From positions 29,480 to 93,479 of IMG/VR virus record IMGVR_UViG_3300042562_001667: a DNA stretch of 64,000 nucleotides; one strand, given 5' to 3'. Of this stretch, positions 30,401 through 39,852 are shown piece after piece; position 1 is the first letter of the stretch; each line of letters begins with the position of its first letter. Both the position numbers and the translations under genes were made by a program. The notes beneath the pieces are model-generated. The model was given only the letters and a program-made list of their open reading frames with translations, was not told the origin of the DNA and did no database searches. Source of the DNA: a virus.

Positions 30401-33400
30401 CTGTCTCTGGACCTGTGATTCAATTACTTGCTGGCAAGATTCAAAGAAATAACAATGTTGATTCTGACACACAGTCTCTCAAGAAAGAGTTGCAACAGAA
30501 CTTAGCAAGAATTAAAGAGATTGAAACAGAGATTGATACTGCTAACCCGAAGGACATAGTTAAGGCAAGTGAACTCATGGAAGACAATCCAGAAAGACAA
30601 AAGTTAATTGCCCGCAACAGAGAGATACAAAGAAAGCTACTTGCTAACAAGATTGTAAGTGACAAACTTAGTGAGCAAGAAGTGGCTGATATTGATGAGT
30701 TTGTAATTTGGGCTAATGATAATTTACCGGACTTTATTAGTATTGAGGATATTTCTAATCTTAGAGATAACCTTGTAACTAATGGTGTACGTGTAGGTGC
30801 CTTTGTTTTGTCAATGAATCAAATTGCTGGTGGAATGACTGTAAAAGGTACATTGTATACTGGTGTAAAATCCCCATACAAATATCACGAAGCATTCCAT
30901 GGTGTATTTAGATCTTTACTTTCTAATGCACGACAGGATAAACTTTACAAGATTGCTGAAGCAGAAGTAAAAAGAAAGCTTGGTGATAAGTTTGAAGAAG
31001 AGCTTGGTAAGTTTAGAAACTCTGCGGACTTATATAAAGCAATGAGCAGAAAAGCTCTTGAGAAAGAGTTCTATGAAGAATACATGGCTGATGAGTTTGA
31101 AAAGTTCAAGAAGGATCCTAGATCTACAAAAGCTAATCCGGCAATTAAAAACTACTTTACTATACTTATTGAATGGATTAAATCTTTGTTTAACAGATAT
31201 ACTCGTAATGAACTACAACAACTGTTTAAAGATATTGATTCTGGTAAATTTAAATCAGCATCTCCAATCAATAACAGATTTACAGATAGTCTTGCAACAG
31301 GTATTACTTTAAATGCCAATAAGATTATTCCTGTAGAGATGATTGAAAGTGAAACAGGTGCTTTTGGTTACAGAACTTTAGATAATGACTTTGCAAGAAG
31401 TGTAGTGTCTTCTATTTCTGCAAGAGTTATTATGCTTGAGCAAGAAAATAAAGATTCTAATTTCAATGTAAAGAAAGCGGTTAATGATTCTTTCAATAGA
31501 TTCAAAGCTCTTTACAGTACTAAGAGAGAAGCTTACCGTAATATGGAGCTTACTCCTGAGCAAAAGAGAAATCTTAGAGATATTGAAAAATCTTTTTCTG
31601 AGTTCTCAGACTTCATCAAAGAAGCTGTTTATGATCAGTTAAAATATTATGAAATTAAATCAAGAAAGATTGAAGAAGATCTTGAAGATACAGATGATCA
31701 AGTAGGAGATAGACTTAGAACTACAGATCAGTATGATAAAGATGTAACCAGCATTGGTGGATTCTCTTCTTTGTCTTCTTTCTTGAGAAAATATATTGGG
31801 ACAACTCCTATCTCAGAAAAGGATCAGTTTGGTAATGATTACTTGATTGCTCCTGAAAGAGATGAGAATGGAGAGATTGTACCGGGGACTGGAGAGAAGT
31901 TAATGATTACTGTAGATTTTGCTACAGCATACAATGGTTTCTTAAAGGCCGTTAAAAACTTGAATGATCCTATTCAAATTTTACAACAGCTTTACTTCTT
32001 TGGAATTAACAATCCTCAGACAGAAGCAGTAGTAAATAAATTATTCAATGACTTAGGTATTACTTGGGAAGATCAACTTGAAAACGGAGAACTTCCTCAG
32101 TATACAGCAGAAGTAATTGAGAAGTTTAAAGCTGGTGCTGAAATAACTGTTGAAGAATTAAATCAAGGTATCAAAAGACCTTTACTTCTTCAAGCAGTAT
32201 TAAAAGGTTTTGAGAATGCTAAGGTTGACTACCTCTTTATACATAGAAGTAGTGGTGACCAAGTGTACACTTATACTGCAGCTAATAGAGATGACGCTCA
32301 TACTCAAGTAGATAGATGGGGTCAAGCCTATGTGCAAAAGTCTAAGAAACTACGTACAGATGAAGGAACTAGAAAAGTAGTAGCAAATACTTTAGATAAG
32401 CTTTTAAACAGACTTCAGTTTGTTGCTGGTGATTCTATAACACAAAAAAGTCTTAAGACATTAACTGATACTAAGCTTGCAGAGTTTGCTAAACAAACAG
32501 CAAAAGTTCTTGAAGAGAATTTAGGTATCAGCTTGAGTCCTAAGTTTATTGAATTTAGTGTTGCTAAAAATATTGAAAGACCTACAAGATATCAAAAAGC
32601 TTTATTGAATGCTAATGCAGATGAGAAAGCTTTGAACTATCAAGATATTGTAGAAATTAAAAAGATTGTAGAAGGTAATCAAGATCTATTCAGTGATACA
32701 GATGATGGTGCAAGAAACAGACTTAGAAGAATTGCATTAGGTAATGCTGCTTTTGATGAGAATGTTGGAGCATCTGTATTTAAGAATCCAAATGGAGACT
32801 TGGTATATGCTCACCAATTACCTTCATTTCACCTGAAACAAATAGCTGCATTGAATGATGTTGCCGGTGAAGGTTCTAAGATTGAAGAACTTAAGAATTC
32901 AGATGAGTATCTTATAAATAACTTTTTATTAAACAGTGAGGCTTTTAAACAGCTTTCTGCAGAAGGTAGATTAAGAATTCTAAGAATTGCCGGTTCAAAA
33001 ACAGGAAATATAGATGTAGATGAAAATGGTTTGATGTCTGAAACTTCAGGTAGAACTCCGTCATCAGGCACAACCTATGGTGATTCAACTCCAAGAGAGT
33101 TTATTCTTAACTTGATTAACTCTTACACATATGCTGTAGATCCTTTGACTGGAAAAGTTAATACTGTTTCCTGGACAAAAGAAGATGGAACTATAGAGGT
33201 TGCTACATTAGCTCCAGTACTTTTACGTGTACTTGAAGCATCAAATACTGGTGACATGATTACTCTTCCTGTATTTAAAGCTGTAGATAAAAAAGGGGGG
33301 AAAACTATTTTAACAGAAGAAGCTCTTGATGCTATATTGAATAATGTTGCTGTAGAATTTGCAAGAATACAAAGAGAATCTAATCCTGAAACTGCAACTC

Positions 33401-36400
33401 AAGAGTTACATGTTGGATATAACGCACTCGCAATTCCAAATGCAGAGACAGGAACTGAAGAAATCATTCCTATCAATGTAGCAAGTGATAGTGTAAATAA
33501 AGCTAGAGCTTTCAACTTCCATAAAACAGGTGTTCTTTTAAGTCCACTAGGTCAGAAGAAAGAAAGCCGTCAAGGTATTGTTACAATTCAAACTTCTGAT
33601 ATCAAGTTAGCGAGAATTGAAAAAGGAGATCAGACTTCTCTTGTATATGATAAAAAAGCTGCAGAACAGTTTATTGGTTTTACATCTACAGGTGTTGTCC
33701 GTGATGCTATTGTAAAAACTAAAGATGGAGATAAGAATGTACCAAAGAGAATTATTGGTAGAGGTTTGGTAAGAGTTACTCCTGAGAATAGAGAAAGAAT
33801 CTTTGAAGATCTTAAGGGTTCTATTTCACTTATTCAAAATGATCAGTTCAAATATGAAGTACGTATTGGAACTAAGAAGTTCTATGTAGAGTCAAGCAAT
33901 GAGCAAAATTTCTTACAAGGTAAGAAACCTATGTACATGTATGATTTGATGGAAGCTGGAGAAGCTAATTTAATGGAACAAGTTGCAGGTCTTGTTGGTG
34001 GATTTGAAGTAGAAGGTTACGTAAATAAACTAACCGAAGCTGCACGTTCTCCAGAGTTTGCAGGATTAACTTTTGCTGAAGCTATCCAAAAGCTTGGTAT
34101 AAAGGAATCAGAGTTGAAAGCATTCTTGCAAAATAGAATGGACCAAGAATTTGCAGAGTTTAATATTACACTAGATGAACTTGTTGGTTCAAAAACTAAC
34201 AAGAAAGTTGTTGATTCACAAGGTGGGTTAGGAACTTTCTTAACCAATGGTATTCAGACAGCAGGTGGTGCAGTAACTGGAGATGCCCAAAAATCTGCTA
34301 GATTACTAAACATTATTCCTGAAGATACTGAATACAACTTAAAGCAGATCTTCTTTAATGATTATATTAATACCACAGCTATCAATCAGATTTTGTTAGG
34401 TGATAGTGCTTATAGTTTGAAAGATGCTGTTGATGAAATTAAAAGAGCAAAAGCACAATCTGCATCTTACTATAGTGCTGCAAGTACAGTAGCTGCACCA
34501 GAGTATGGTATTTTTAAACCATTACAAGAAATCTCATTGTTTGAATTAACAGAACCTATTGTTAATGCAACATACAATGTAGGTGAAGTTAAGAATGCGG
34601 ATGCTCAGTTATGGATGACTACTAAAGCTTTCCGTAACTTCCAATATGGTTTTGGTAAACTTACTCCGGCTCAAGCAGAATTGTTTGATAGAATTGAAAG
34701 AGGTGAGGATATTAGTGCTGAGGATATTTTTGGGACAGAAGAATCTACAGGATATGCTAAGAGACAAGAAATGCTCAACTCTCAGAAGCTTGTATATGCA
34801 GATGGTAAAACATTTGTTAAGATGTCTGCATTCCCATTATTACCACAGTTTACTTCATTGAAAGATTCTGAAGGTAACTACACTATTCCTAAACCTAACA
34901 AACTTGCTTTACATAACTTAAGAGTTAAGCTTGAAGCATTTGAAAAAGAAAATGATACAGTTTCAGTAGCTGCTCCAAGATCAGCCTTAAAGATGATGCA
35001 AAAGAATGTATCTAACATTCATGGTGTTACTGGAACAACAACTCCATTAGGGCAAGATCAATCTGTTACTCTTGATGCTAATTATTTAGGATTGCAGGTA
35101 ATCAACCCATCTAACAAAACTGTTATAACAGATCCTACTCAGGTTAAGACCTTGGTTACTTCAGAACAAAATGATTCAACAGAAGTAATCATCAATGGTG
35201 AGAAATTAACATTAGGTGAGGTAAGAGCTGCTTATCACAAAGCAACTAGAGATAGAGGTAACTTGAATTATATCAACAAGAGAAATTTAGTATTCTCTTT
35301 TGATGTAGACTACGCAATGGATGAACTTCAGAAGAGTATTAAAGAAAATGCTATTACTGCAGATCTTTATACATACTTAAGATATGCTGAAGCCAGTCTT
35401 GCATCTACAGGTTCTTCAAGTCATTTGATGGAACTATTCTCACTTGATGAATCAGGAAATCAAAAGTATAATCTTAACAACCCTCTTACTTATGATAAGT
35501 TCTTGAATTTATTTATGAGCTATTTTAGTAAGAGTGTATTTAATGAGAAGGTACCTGGTGCAACAGTATCATTGGTTTCTGACTATGGTATAAGAGTTTA
35601 CAGAAGAGTTCTTTCTGTAGATGAAAACGGTATGCCAGATAAACATGAGATTATTACTGAAGCACAATATGAAGCTATGGCTAGTAAGCCTGACATTCTA
35701 TTTAATATTGATGAAGGTTCTTATCCTGGTAATGATGAAAATATTGCAGGTCTTAAAGATGCAGTAAAAAAATCTAAAGGTGCCGGTGTTGTTATTATTG
35801 ACCGTTTGAGACATAACATGAAAGAGTATGACTCAAAAGGAAAAGCAACAGGACAAAAGTATGGTGAGATGTTATTACCACCTCATCACAAAGAAGTGAT
35901 GAAAGAATTACAACTTAAAGGAAAATCTATTCCTGATGTTGTAGGTAAAATGTTTGCTGTACGTATTCCTTCACAAGATAACCATTCAACTTATAACGTT
36001 AAGTGGATAGACTTTATGCCTGCCGCTTATGGTTCTTCTGGTGTGTTTGCAAGAGAACTTATTGAGATATCAGGAGCTGACTTTGATATTGATAAGGTTT
36101 ACATGCAGTTTAAAGAGTTTTATGAAAAGAATGGAGAGTTCTTTGAATATGGTAAAGCTAAAACAGAAGATAATAAATATTTAGATTATGTTAGATATGT
36201 AAACGAAAAAGTAAAAGATTCAGATTCTATATATGGAGAAGCATTATATAAATATAATGGAAGGGGTACGGGTAAGAATATAAGCATTACAAATTCAGAT
36301 TTATTAACTGCTCAAAGTCGTGGTTTAAAAGAAGATTCAATAAATGCTCTTTTAGTATTAGGAATGCCTGTTACTTTAGCTCAATATAAGACTTATAAGA

Positions 36401-39400
36401 AAAAATTTGGACATGAACCATATGCTGCAGCAATCAACAATGATATTCTTGATTACAAAGTTGCTCTTATGGGTAATGACCATGTTACAGAAAGAAAACC
36501 TTTATTCCTAGATAAGAATGGTAAAACAACTACTGTAAATACTGGTAAGCCTGCGTTGGATAAAAACGGTAAACAAAGAACAGCTGTGGCAATTTCTTAT
36601 GAGGCTGCAGATATAGAAGTTTTAAAGGATCTTTGGGATGAACTTAAGACAGAACTTCCTGAATGGGCCGCTTTGTCTGAAGAAGAAGGTATTGATGTAG
36701 ACAACCTATACGGCAAGCTTAGAATGTTTGCTAACAACAAAGAAGGTTCTAGATCAATTGGTGCGGTTGTATTACCTAACCTATACTTAAATCTTCTTCA
36801 AGAGTATGATGTAAAAATTGCCAGCACTAAAGTTGGCGGTGAAGAAGTATTGCCTCAAATTGAATTTGGAGGAGTTACATTCAGCAACTTTAGAAATACA
36901 TTTGAGTTAAATGAAGATGGTAGTCAAGGTCAAAGAACTCAGTATATCTTATCTGCTTTAATTACTGCAGCAACGGATAACGCTAAAGAAAGACTTTTGG
37001 CTAAGCTTGGTCTTAATATCAATGCTCTTTCTATTGTAGCTAATCTAATAGCTTTAGGCGTTCCTGTAAAGACTTCAGTTCTTTTGGTTAACCACCCTGT
37101 TATTAGACAAGCTTATTTTATGGAAGCTAATGCTTCTGCAGATAAAAAAGTATATGCAAGAAGTATTGTAGAAGAAAGAATTATAGCATTACAAACAGCA
37201 TTTCTTGAGAAGAAAGAAGAAAAGATAAGAACTTCTGTTACTCAAAATTCTTTGATGGAAGCAATTGACACTCCTTTAATTAAAGCAACTGCTACTAAAG
37301 CTGATATGGCTGAACTTAGAGAAAATGGTGAGATTACAAAAATGCAGGTGATTGAAGAAATTTCAATCTTAGAACAATTCTTAAATGCTGCTACTTTATC
37401 TAACACTACAAAATATATGGGAGACATCATAAATCTTACCAATGGTTTAGGTCAAGGTCTTGAAGCAATTGATAAGAGAAATGAAGCAACAGAAAAGTTA
37501 GGTCTTAACTTATCTGACAAAGAGTTCTTAGCATTAGGTGTTAATAGACCAATGATTGATGCTAGACCTATATTTAAAGGTGAAACATGGCAAGCTGGTT
37601 ATCTTGAAAGATTCCAGGAGTTTACTAATTTCTTATTACCTAAAGTGGTTCTTTCAGCAAGCCCTCTATTTAGAAGAGTAACTGATGAAGTAGTTTACCA
37701 AAGTACTGTAAACAATCTACCTTATGAACTAAGAGATAAAACTAAAACTAAAATTGCTAGAGACTTTTTATCATACTTAACTATTAAGGCTTACATGCAT
37801 AATGGTTTAGTTAATAACGCACAGTCTGTAGCTACTCTTACTAATGGATTAATTTATAATCAAGATGGTGTTGAGAATATAACCGCAGTATTAGACAGAC
37901 TTAGAGCAACTGAAGAAGGTGCTAATAATTATTTCTTAAAGTCTTTTATCATCACAGAGAAAGCAAATTTGAAAGGTAATAAGACTGGTTTAAATTTAGC
38001 GGGAGCAAATACATTCTTAAGATATAATGATTCACAAAAGCTAGATATCCAAAATGGCTTTATGACTTTGTATGCAAATCCTTTAACAAGATCTGATGCA
38101 AAGACACTTGTTCATTATATGATGGTTAAAGATGGTCTTCAGTATGGTTATAAATCTATTGTAGAATCTGTAGCTCCAATTGCTCTTGATGGTTACTTAT
38201 CTCATATTGATACTGTACAAGCAGCAATAGAAAGACCTAATGATACTGTATTTCAGTCAACATTTGGTATGCAGCTGGATGATTTGGTTATTGATTTCAT
38301 GCAAGGTTATCTAACTTCAGCTCCTAATGCTTATGTGATTAAAAAAGTAAGAGCTGCAATCTATGCTCCAGAAACAAAAGGTATTACTATTGAGCCTAAA
38401 GTATTTACTAAAGCACTTGCAACATCTAATCCTGAAGCCATTTATGTATTTGGAGATAACGTTGCAAAACAAGGTAGTGTTGGTAATAGCTCAGTTAGAG
38501 GTTTGGATAATGCATTTGGCTTGTTCTTCAAAAAGGATATGAATAGAATAGAGTCTTCTTACTACACAAATGCTGAAGCAGGAGACTTTATTACAATCTT
38601 TGATGAGCAAGTAGAGCAGTTAACAAATATGATTGCAGAAAGAAAGCAAGTTATTTTTGCAAAAGATTTGATTTCAGCACCAGAACTTGCAGACTTTAAA
38701 AAGAATAGTCCGGTTGTATTTGAATATGTAAAAGCAAAACTTTTACAAGATCTTCAATATAACATTGATCCTAAGGCTAAGAAGTCTGCAGAAGAAAAGA
38801 AAGCTGCAAAAGTTGCAGATCCTGCTATCTTAAGAGCTCCTGTTCACGTAAATGCTTCAGGCTTGGTACGAAGATTAGTTGTAGATTTATATGCTGGTAT
38901 TTCTAGACTTGATAAAACAAACAATGTTTCTTCAGTAAGAAATACTCCACCTGTTTCTAAATTAACTAAGCAATTGGCGGATACTTTTGATAAAAACAAA
39001 GAAGAATTAATTAAGGCGGGTTTTAAGAATATCAATCTTAAGAAAGGTTCTGACTATCACACTGAAGTAGAATTCCCAATGGTTGTTAGACAAAATGTTG
39101 GATCAGAATATAAAGCTGAGTATAGATACTATGTACTTGCAAAAACACAAAGCTTATTCCCAGCAGAAAATTTAATCAATTTTAATAATAAGGCTGTTGG
39201 TAGTTATGCTGAATACGTTGAAGTAGACATAAAAGGTTCAACTGCTCAGAATCCAATTGGATTTATGTTTGGAGAAAGACCTACTACAAAAAAATTAAGA
39301 AGCTTTGTAAATAGTGTAAACTCTTCAGATCCTTTAGATGCAGCTTTTGATTCAATTGATATTGACTCAGTATTAGATAACATTGATTTGGAAAAAGGTG

Positions 39401-39849
39401 TAAAAATTTCAGCAGGTTCTAGTGTAGTAGCTACTGAAAAAGGTATCCAAGTTAATGGTGAGAATATTAGTAAAGTAAGTGAGTCTGCAGAATCAATTGA
39501 AAATCAAGATCTTGTAGAACCTGAAGTTGATGAAACTGGTGGTGAAGATTTAATTGATCTTAGTGGAGCAATTGATATCTCAGCTAACTCATTCTTCAAT
39601 AATCTACTTGCTGATAATGATGCTGGTGAAAATAAATATCCAGAGCTTTCTACTTGGTGGGATTCAAATATTGATGATCCATTTAGTCAGGCGGCATTAG
39701 ATAATAGAAACAAACTTAAAGCTCACAGAGACAATCCAGATATGAAATTTAAGGTGCAAGACCTTGAAGATTTTATTGAGTTGTTTGAAAATAGTGAGTT
39801 CACAAATGAACAAGAATTTTTAGATCACTTTAATAATTGTTATCTTTGA
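24430..39849 (+). CDS. Giant polypeptide: crAss-type virion RNA polymerase with metallopeptidase motif
   Basis: 5139 residues in one uninterrupted frame. The segment SGADFDIDK has D3884-F-D3886-I-D3888, the Mg-binding DxDxD signature of crAss-type single-chain RNA polymerases related to multisubunit and YonO/QDE-1 enzymes. Upstream context (FAVRIPSQ, then ARELIEISGA) fits the same double-psi beta-barrel. HEAFH at 2153-2157 followed by a downstream EEYMADEF is a zincin metallopeptidase pattern. Near the C-terminus, FGDN (G4675-D-N4677)...SSVRG...NAFG resembles a small domain known from other phage proteins. Residues ~225-600 contain amphipathic Gly/Ala helices that could help membrane passage. 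Reported crAss-like RNAP polypeptides are packaged and injected to transcribe early genes. The length is far above the ~2200 residues I recall for the Cellulophaga phage enzyme; other crAss-like phages split such length over several genes. Confidence 0.85.
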   Translation: MADNINQQLQQEGALPTLNPMVPSSGKFEFQPISDFTVSPDLPEYSELMSPEYKAMLDIHAKKINSAIPTPIGNMNDPNPTLSTSTYNPYRQSVGLDLSTPEGKLQLLSNTGKFTKPTGEVKIANPIYAGIRSHNFDRYYKHPEFSKLGWHPYADNEEYYNANSTWWDDASRMRVQFANLAGTGFLSAYRSIGDLFDSDDYFTGKDLESASEFADAMRIGNSTRGGVSGFTNNLALQFGYTAGVIGSIAAEELALWGAAAAQGFLNPVSDVVAAERTAFNIAKLGKTILNTFDLSRLANATRNMYRGLRSVDGAKDLYNTVKAGGNFLGNIIAPETVQAIKTLNSTANGAQNLSNMAKVSKTFGGFYRDVRSLNLALAESKMEGGTVYSQQLANGYALQSQLNNGSPITTDQMQNIEEKASRAAYYTTLLNAPTIYLSNQLVLGNAFGAYNRTLSRMLGDNIQGIGGRILKTKGLRDAAGKVVTRPFEYVGDGVKGYLKTLKAAGIKGSAKLAGQASLRYFAANLSEGLQEITQEAIAEGTKHYHQTLIEHPTAGGHDLMSASIASAVGSQFSAQGFETFMSGFLMGGIAQGPQKLFFQGVPSIYNYGALGFGTEKQKANLVEYKENKEKLIKGLVDSLNDVYEVTANNPMESIFDTNKVNHITQSQASIDMLQAAFDQSNFDFVDAKDFSKFQAIYTVLNNNKSGEFRQQFEDYLKLTDVELIEAFPSFKADIKSGKIRTRLQDMITKVDQLEESYYTNKSKFNNPFDPNIYKYGSREWNEEKIKQMSFEHARYLYMFTEDGFKRALERSQSIYDELAADPIVGKMAASDITVLLDENSLQKEIATLVSEIATLDPKEAKDIIEAKTAKLEGLSGILSVLYAEENLTKDGGFDRRKVDKLTSAFEKYVQKLAKSNDTFADSDKVGEALKKIVDYRELKGRAIAYNKSIEYMNNPERFNEITQRTYDFFKNIYKNRIEVFRNSIKKYIGKIEINQFLNELAKIEVYPDPKQVKEFMENGNIDVLQDFFTEKGAVNQISDKDIYNQIQALIGIYKAAVTPQVTEQTSEEKIDSKEKQTRKKDTAEILEEADLAEDTPDVEIFGGKETDNPMIKQVLEEKYKEYANRQVNLGKAPIAMDSWVNSAEAAKYITAYDALKKLWFKDLQKSKDKPEAILAKFNADNGFDKWLEKQQTNDLVRKVLRSTETNFSDFIDIEQDFEAGDVEDADIGDVKAVGKVVDNTFNSVQIVETKTSTVDPDTGMPVPVTLYSVRDKKGKLLTEDMTSAAGVPVGATFDNINKARSAAKKLDDVSVDTTTFTFGGKEVSYGSTVTDAEGNRYMVIGTPAEVEKGKKLFLLPVDSIKPGQSKQDRHKLSKKVTEPEFKSEYNVEGFNFNKVPEDASRLLVDEAVAVYALENGMGTAAAEGIMMANARLQTILDNLTPEEKATLTLVITRNPAGGKTTGKKYQTKDKEGNFKEANPYINRVAEPFAVGIAFGNQQTSARINQIISEKGMPVSSHPDGIFAFVRTGSIQFLNEKDQVVNPVNLTKEIIENTFTIYPLQQANAVNTILNNFAIQQAFVDQVADKMEGKDAAVIPMSDFAEFGFNLGSSVDLKTNPKSVKELKHNTVDGVKVVMINDKLKDGTISTRILTDIEDIDDREAFIEKLKQDLAVSQPSLFETLQKAQRYVALIKTPNGIYTGAPLKSRQLEKEEIFTLSRELVEEGVRTINENLVGEGSVETKKIKDSNFNVEFNQAFNKKLYITTNIEGYTVEINVNADGTFRAELYDKKRKSVVGSSYLAEGRQGTLDYQGAEKPDIIERLLDNLQKKGIDKAAEEFKAKKKKDSSVEIPEWTELKLFSKENSAIYNVRASFAEDASIDTVLDNTVTTLNENVRTNYKLRLTADSNTIQEALLFAATTAAQQEVEVVEDPVADLETSEEAYDSVLDMSDEVFEEFAKADFKELPLEMKQQVANKIAKGEKLSPREERMVKNAVSGPVIQLLAGKIQRNNNVDSDTQSLKKELQQNLARIKEIETEIDTANPKDIVKASELMEDNPERQKLIARNREIQRKLLANKIVSDKLSEQEVADIDEFVIWANDNLPDFISIEDISNLRDNLVTNGVRVGAFVLSMNQIAGGMTVKGTLYTGVKSPYKYHEAFHGVFRSLLSNARQDKLYKIAEAEVKRKLGDKFEEELGKFRNSADLYKAMSRKALEKEFYEEYMADEFEKFKKDPRSTKANPAIKNYFTILIEWIKSLFNRYTRNELQQLFKDIDSGKFKSASPINNRFTDSLATGITLNANKIIPVEMIESETGAFGYRTLDNDFARSVVSSISARVIMLEQENKDSNFNVKKAVNDSFNRFKALYSTKREAYRNMELTPEQKRNLRDIEKSFSEFSDFIKEAVYDQLKYYEIKSRKIEEDLEDTDDQVGDRLRTTDQYDKDVTSIGGFSSLSSFLRKYIGTTPISEKDQFGNDYLIAPERDENGEIVPGTGEKLMITVDFATAYNGFLKAVKNLNDPIQILQQLYFFGINNPQTEAVVNKLFNDLGITWEDQLENGELPQYTAEVIEKFKAGAEITVEELNQGIKRPLLLQAVLKGFENAKVDYLFIHRSSGDQVYTYTAANRDDAHTQVDRWGQAYVQKSKKLRTDEGTRKVVANTLDKLLNRLQFVAGDSITQKSLKTLTDTKLAEFAKQTAKVLEENLGISLSPKFIEFSVAKNIERPTRYQKALLNANADEKALNYQDIVEIKKIVEGNQDLFSDTDDGARNRLRRIALGNAAFDENVGASVFKNPNGDLVYAHQLPSFHLKQIAALNDVAGEGSKIEELKNSDEYLINNFLLNSEAFKQLSAEGRLRILRIAGSKTGNIDVDENGLMSETSGRTPSSGTTYGDSTPREFILNLINSYTYAVDPLTGKVNTVSWTKEDGTIEVATLAPVLLRVLEASNTGDMITLPVFKAVDKKGGKTILTEEALDAILNNVAVEFARIQRESNPETATQELHVGYNALAIPNAETGTEEIIPINVASDSVNKARAFNFHKTGVLLSPLGQKKESRQGIVTIQTSDIKLARIEKGDQTSLVYDKKAAEQFIGFTSTGVVRDAIVKTKDGDKNVPKRIIGRGLVRVTPENRERIFEDLKGSISLIQNDQFKYEVRIGTKKFYVESSNEQNFLQGKKPMYMYDLMEAGEANLMEQVAGLVGGFEVEGYVNKLTEAARSPEFAGLTFAEAIQKLGIKESELKAFLQNRMDQEFAEFNITLDELVGSKTNKKVVDSQGGLGTFLTNGIQTAGGAVTGDAQKSARLLNIIPEDTEYNLKQIFFNDYINTTAINQILLGDSAYSLKDAVDEIKRAKAQSASYYSAASTVAAPEYGIFKPLQEISLFELTEPIVNATYNVGEVKNADAQLWMTTKAFRNFQYGFGKLTPAQAELFDRIERGEDISAEDIFGTEESTGYAKRQEMLNSQKLVYADGKTFVKMSAFPLLPQFTSLKDSEGNYTIPKPNKLALHNLRVKLEAFEKENDTVSVAAPRSALKMMQKNVSNIHGVTGTTTPLGQDQSVTLDANYLGLQVINPSNKTVITDPTQVKTLVTSEQNDSTEVIINGEKLTLGEVRAAYHKATRDRGNLNYINKRNLVFSFDVDYAMDELQKSIKENAITADLYTYLRYAEASLASTGSSSHLMELFSLDESGNQKYNLNNPLTYDKFLNLFMSYFSKSVFNEKVPGATVSLVSDYGIRVYRRVLSVDENGMPDKHEIITEAQYEAMASKPDILFNIDEGSYPGNDENIAGLKDAVKKSKGAGVVIIDRLRHNMKEYDSKGKATGQKYGEMLLPPHHKEVMKELQLKGKSIPDVVGKMFAVRIPSQDNHSTYNVKWIDFMPAAYGSSGVFARELIEISGADFDIDKVYMQFKEFYEKNGEFFEYGKAKTEDNKYLDYVRYVNEKVKDSDSIYGEALYKYNGRGTGKNISITNSDLLTAQSRGLKEDSINALLVLGMPVTLAQYKTYKKKFGHEPYAAAINNDILDYKVALMGNDHVTERKPLFLDKNGKTTTVNTGKPALDKNGKQRTAVAISYEAADIEVLKDLWDELKTELPEWAALSEEEGIDVDNLYGKLRMFANNKEGSRSIGAVVLPNLYLNLLQEYDVKIASTKVGGEEVLPQIEFGGVTFSNFRNTFELNEDGSQGQRTQYILSALITAATDNAKERLLAKLGLNINALSIVANLIALGVPVKTSVLLVNHPVIRQAYFMEANASADKKVYARSIVEERIIALQTAFLEKKEEKIRTSVTQNSLMEAIDTPLIKATATKADMAELRENGEITKMQVIEEISILEQFLNAATLSNTTKYMGDIINLTNGLGQGLEAIDKRNEATEKLGLNLSDKEFLALGVNRPMIDARPIFKGETWQAGYLERFQEFTNFLLPKVVLSASPLFRRVTDEVVYQSTVNNLPYELRDKTKTKIARDFLSYLTIKAYMHNGLVNNAQSVATLTNGLIYNQDGVENITAVLDRLRATEEGANNYFLKSFIITEKANLKGNKTGLNLAGANTFLRYNDSQKLDIQNGFMTLYANPLTRSDAKTLVHYMMVKDGLQYGYKSIVESVAPIALDGYLSHIDTVQAAIERPNDTVFQSTFGMQLDDLVIDFMQGYLTSAPNAYVIKKVRAAIYAPETKGITIEPKVFTKALATSNPEAIYVFGDNVAKQGSVGNSSVRGLDNAFGLFFKKDMNRIESSYYTNAEAGDFITIFDEQVEQLTNMIAERKQVIFAKDLISAPELADFKKNSPVVFEYVKAKLLQDLQYNIDPKAKKSAEEKKAAKVADPAILRAPVHVNASGLVRRLVVDLYAGISRLDKTNNVSSVRNTPPVSKLTKQLADTFDKNKEELIKAGFKNINLKKGSDYHTEVEFPMVVRQNVGSEYKAEYRYYVLAKTQSLFPAENLINFNNKAVGSYAEYVEVDIKGSTAQNPIGFMFGERPTTKKLRSFVNSVNSSDPLDAAFDSIDIDSVLDNIDLEKGVKISAGSSVVATEKGIQVNGENISKVSESAESIENQDLVEPEVDETGGEDLIDLSGAIDISANSFFNNLLADNDAGENKYPELSTWWDSNIDDPFSQAALDNRNKLKAHRDNPDMKFKVQDLEDFIELFENSEFTNEQEFLDHFNNCYL

Positions 39850-39852
39850 CAT

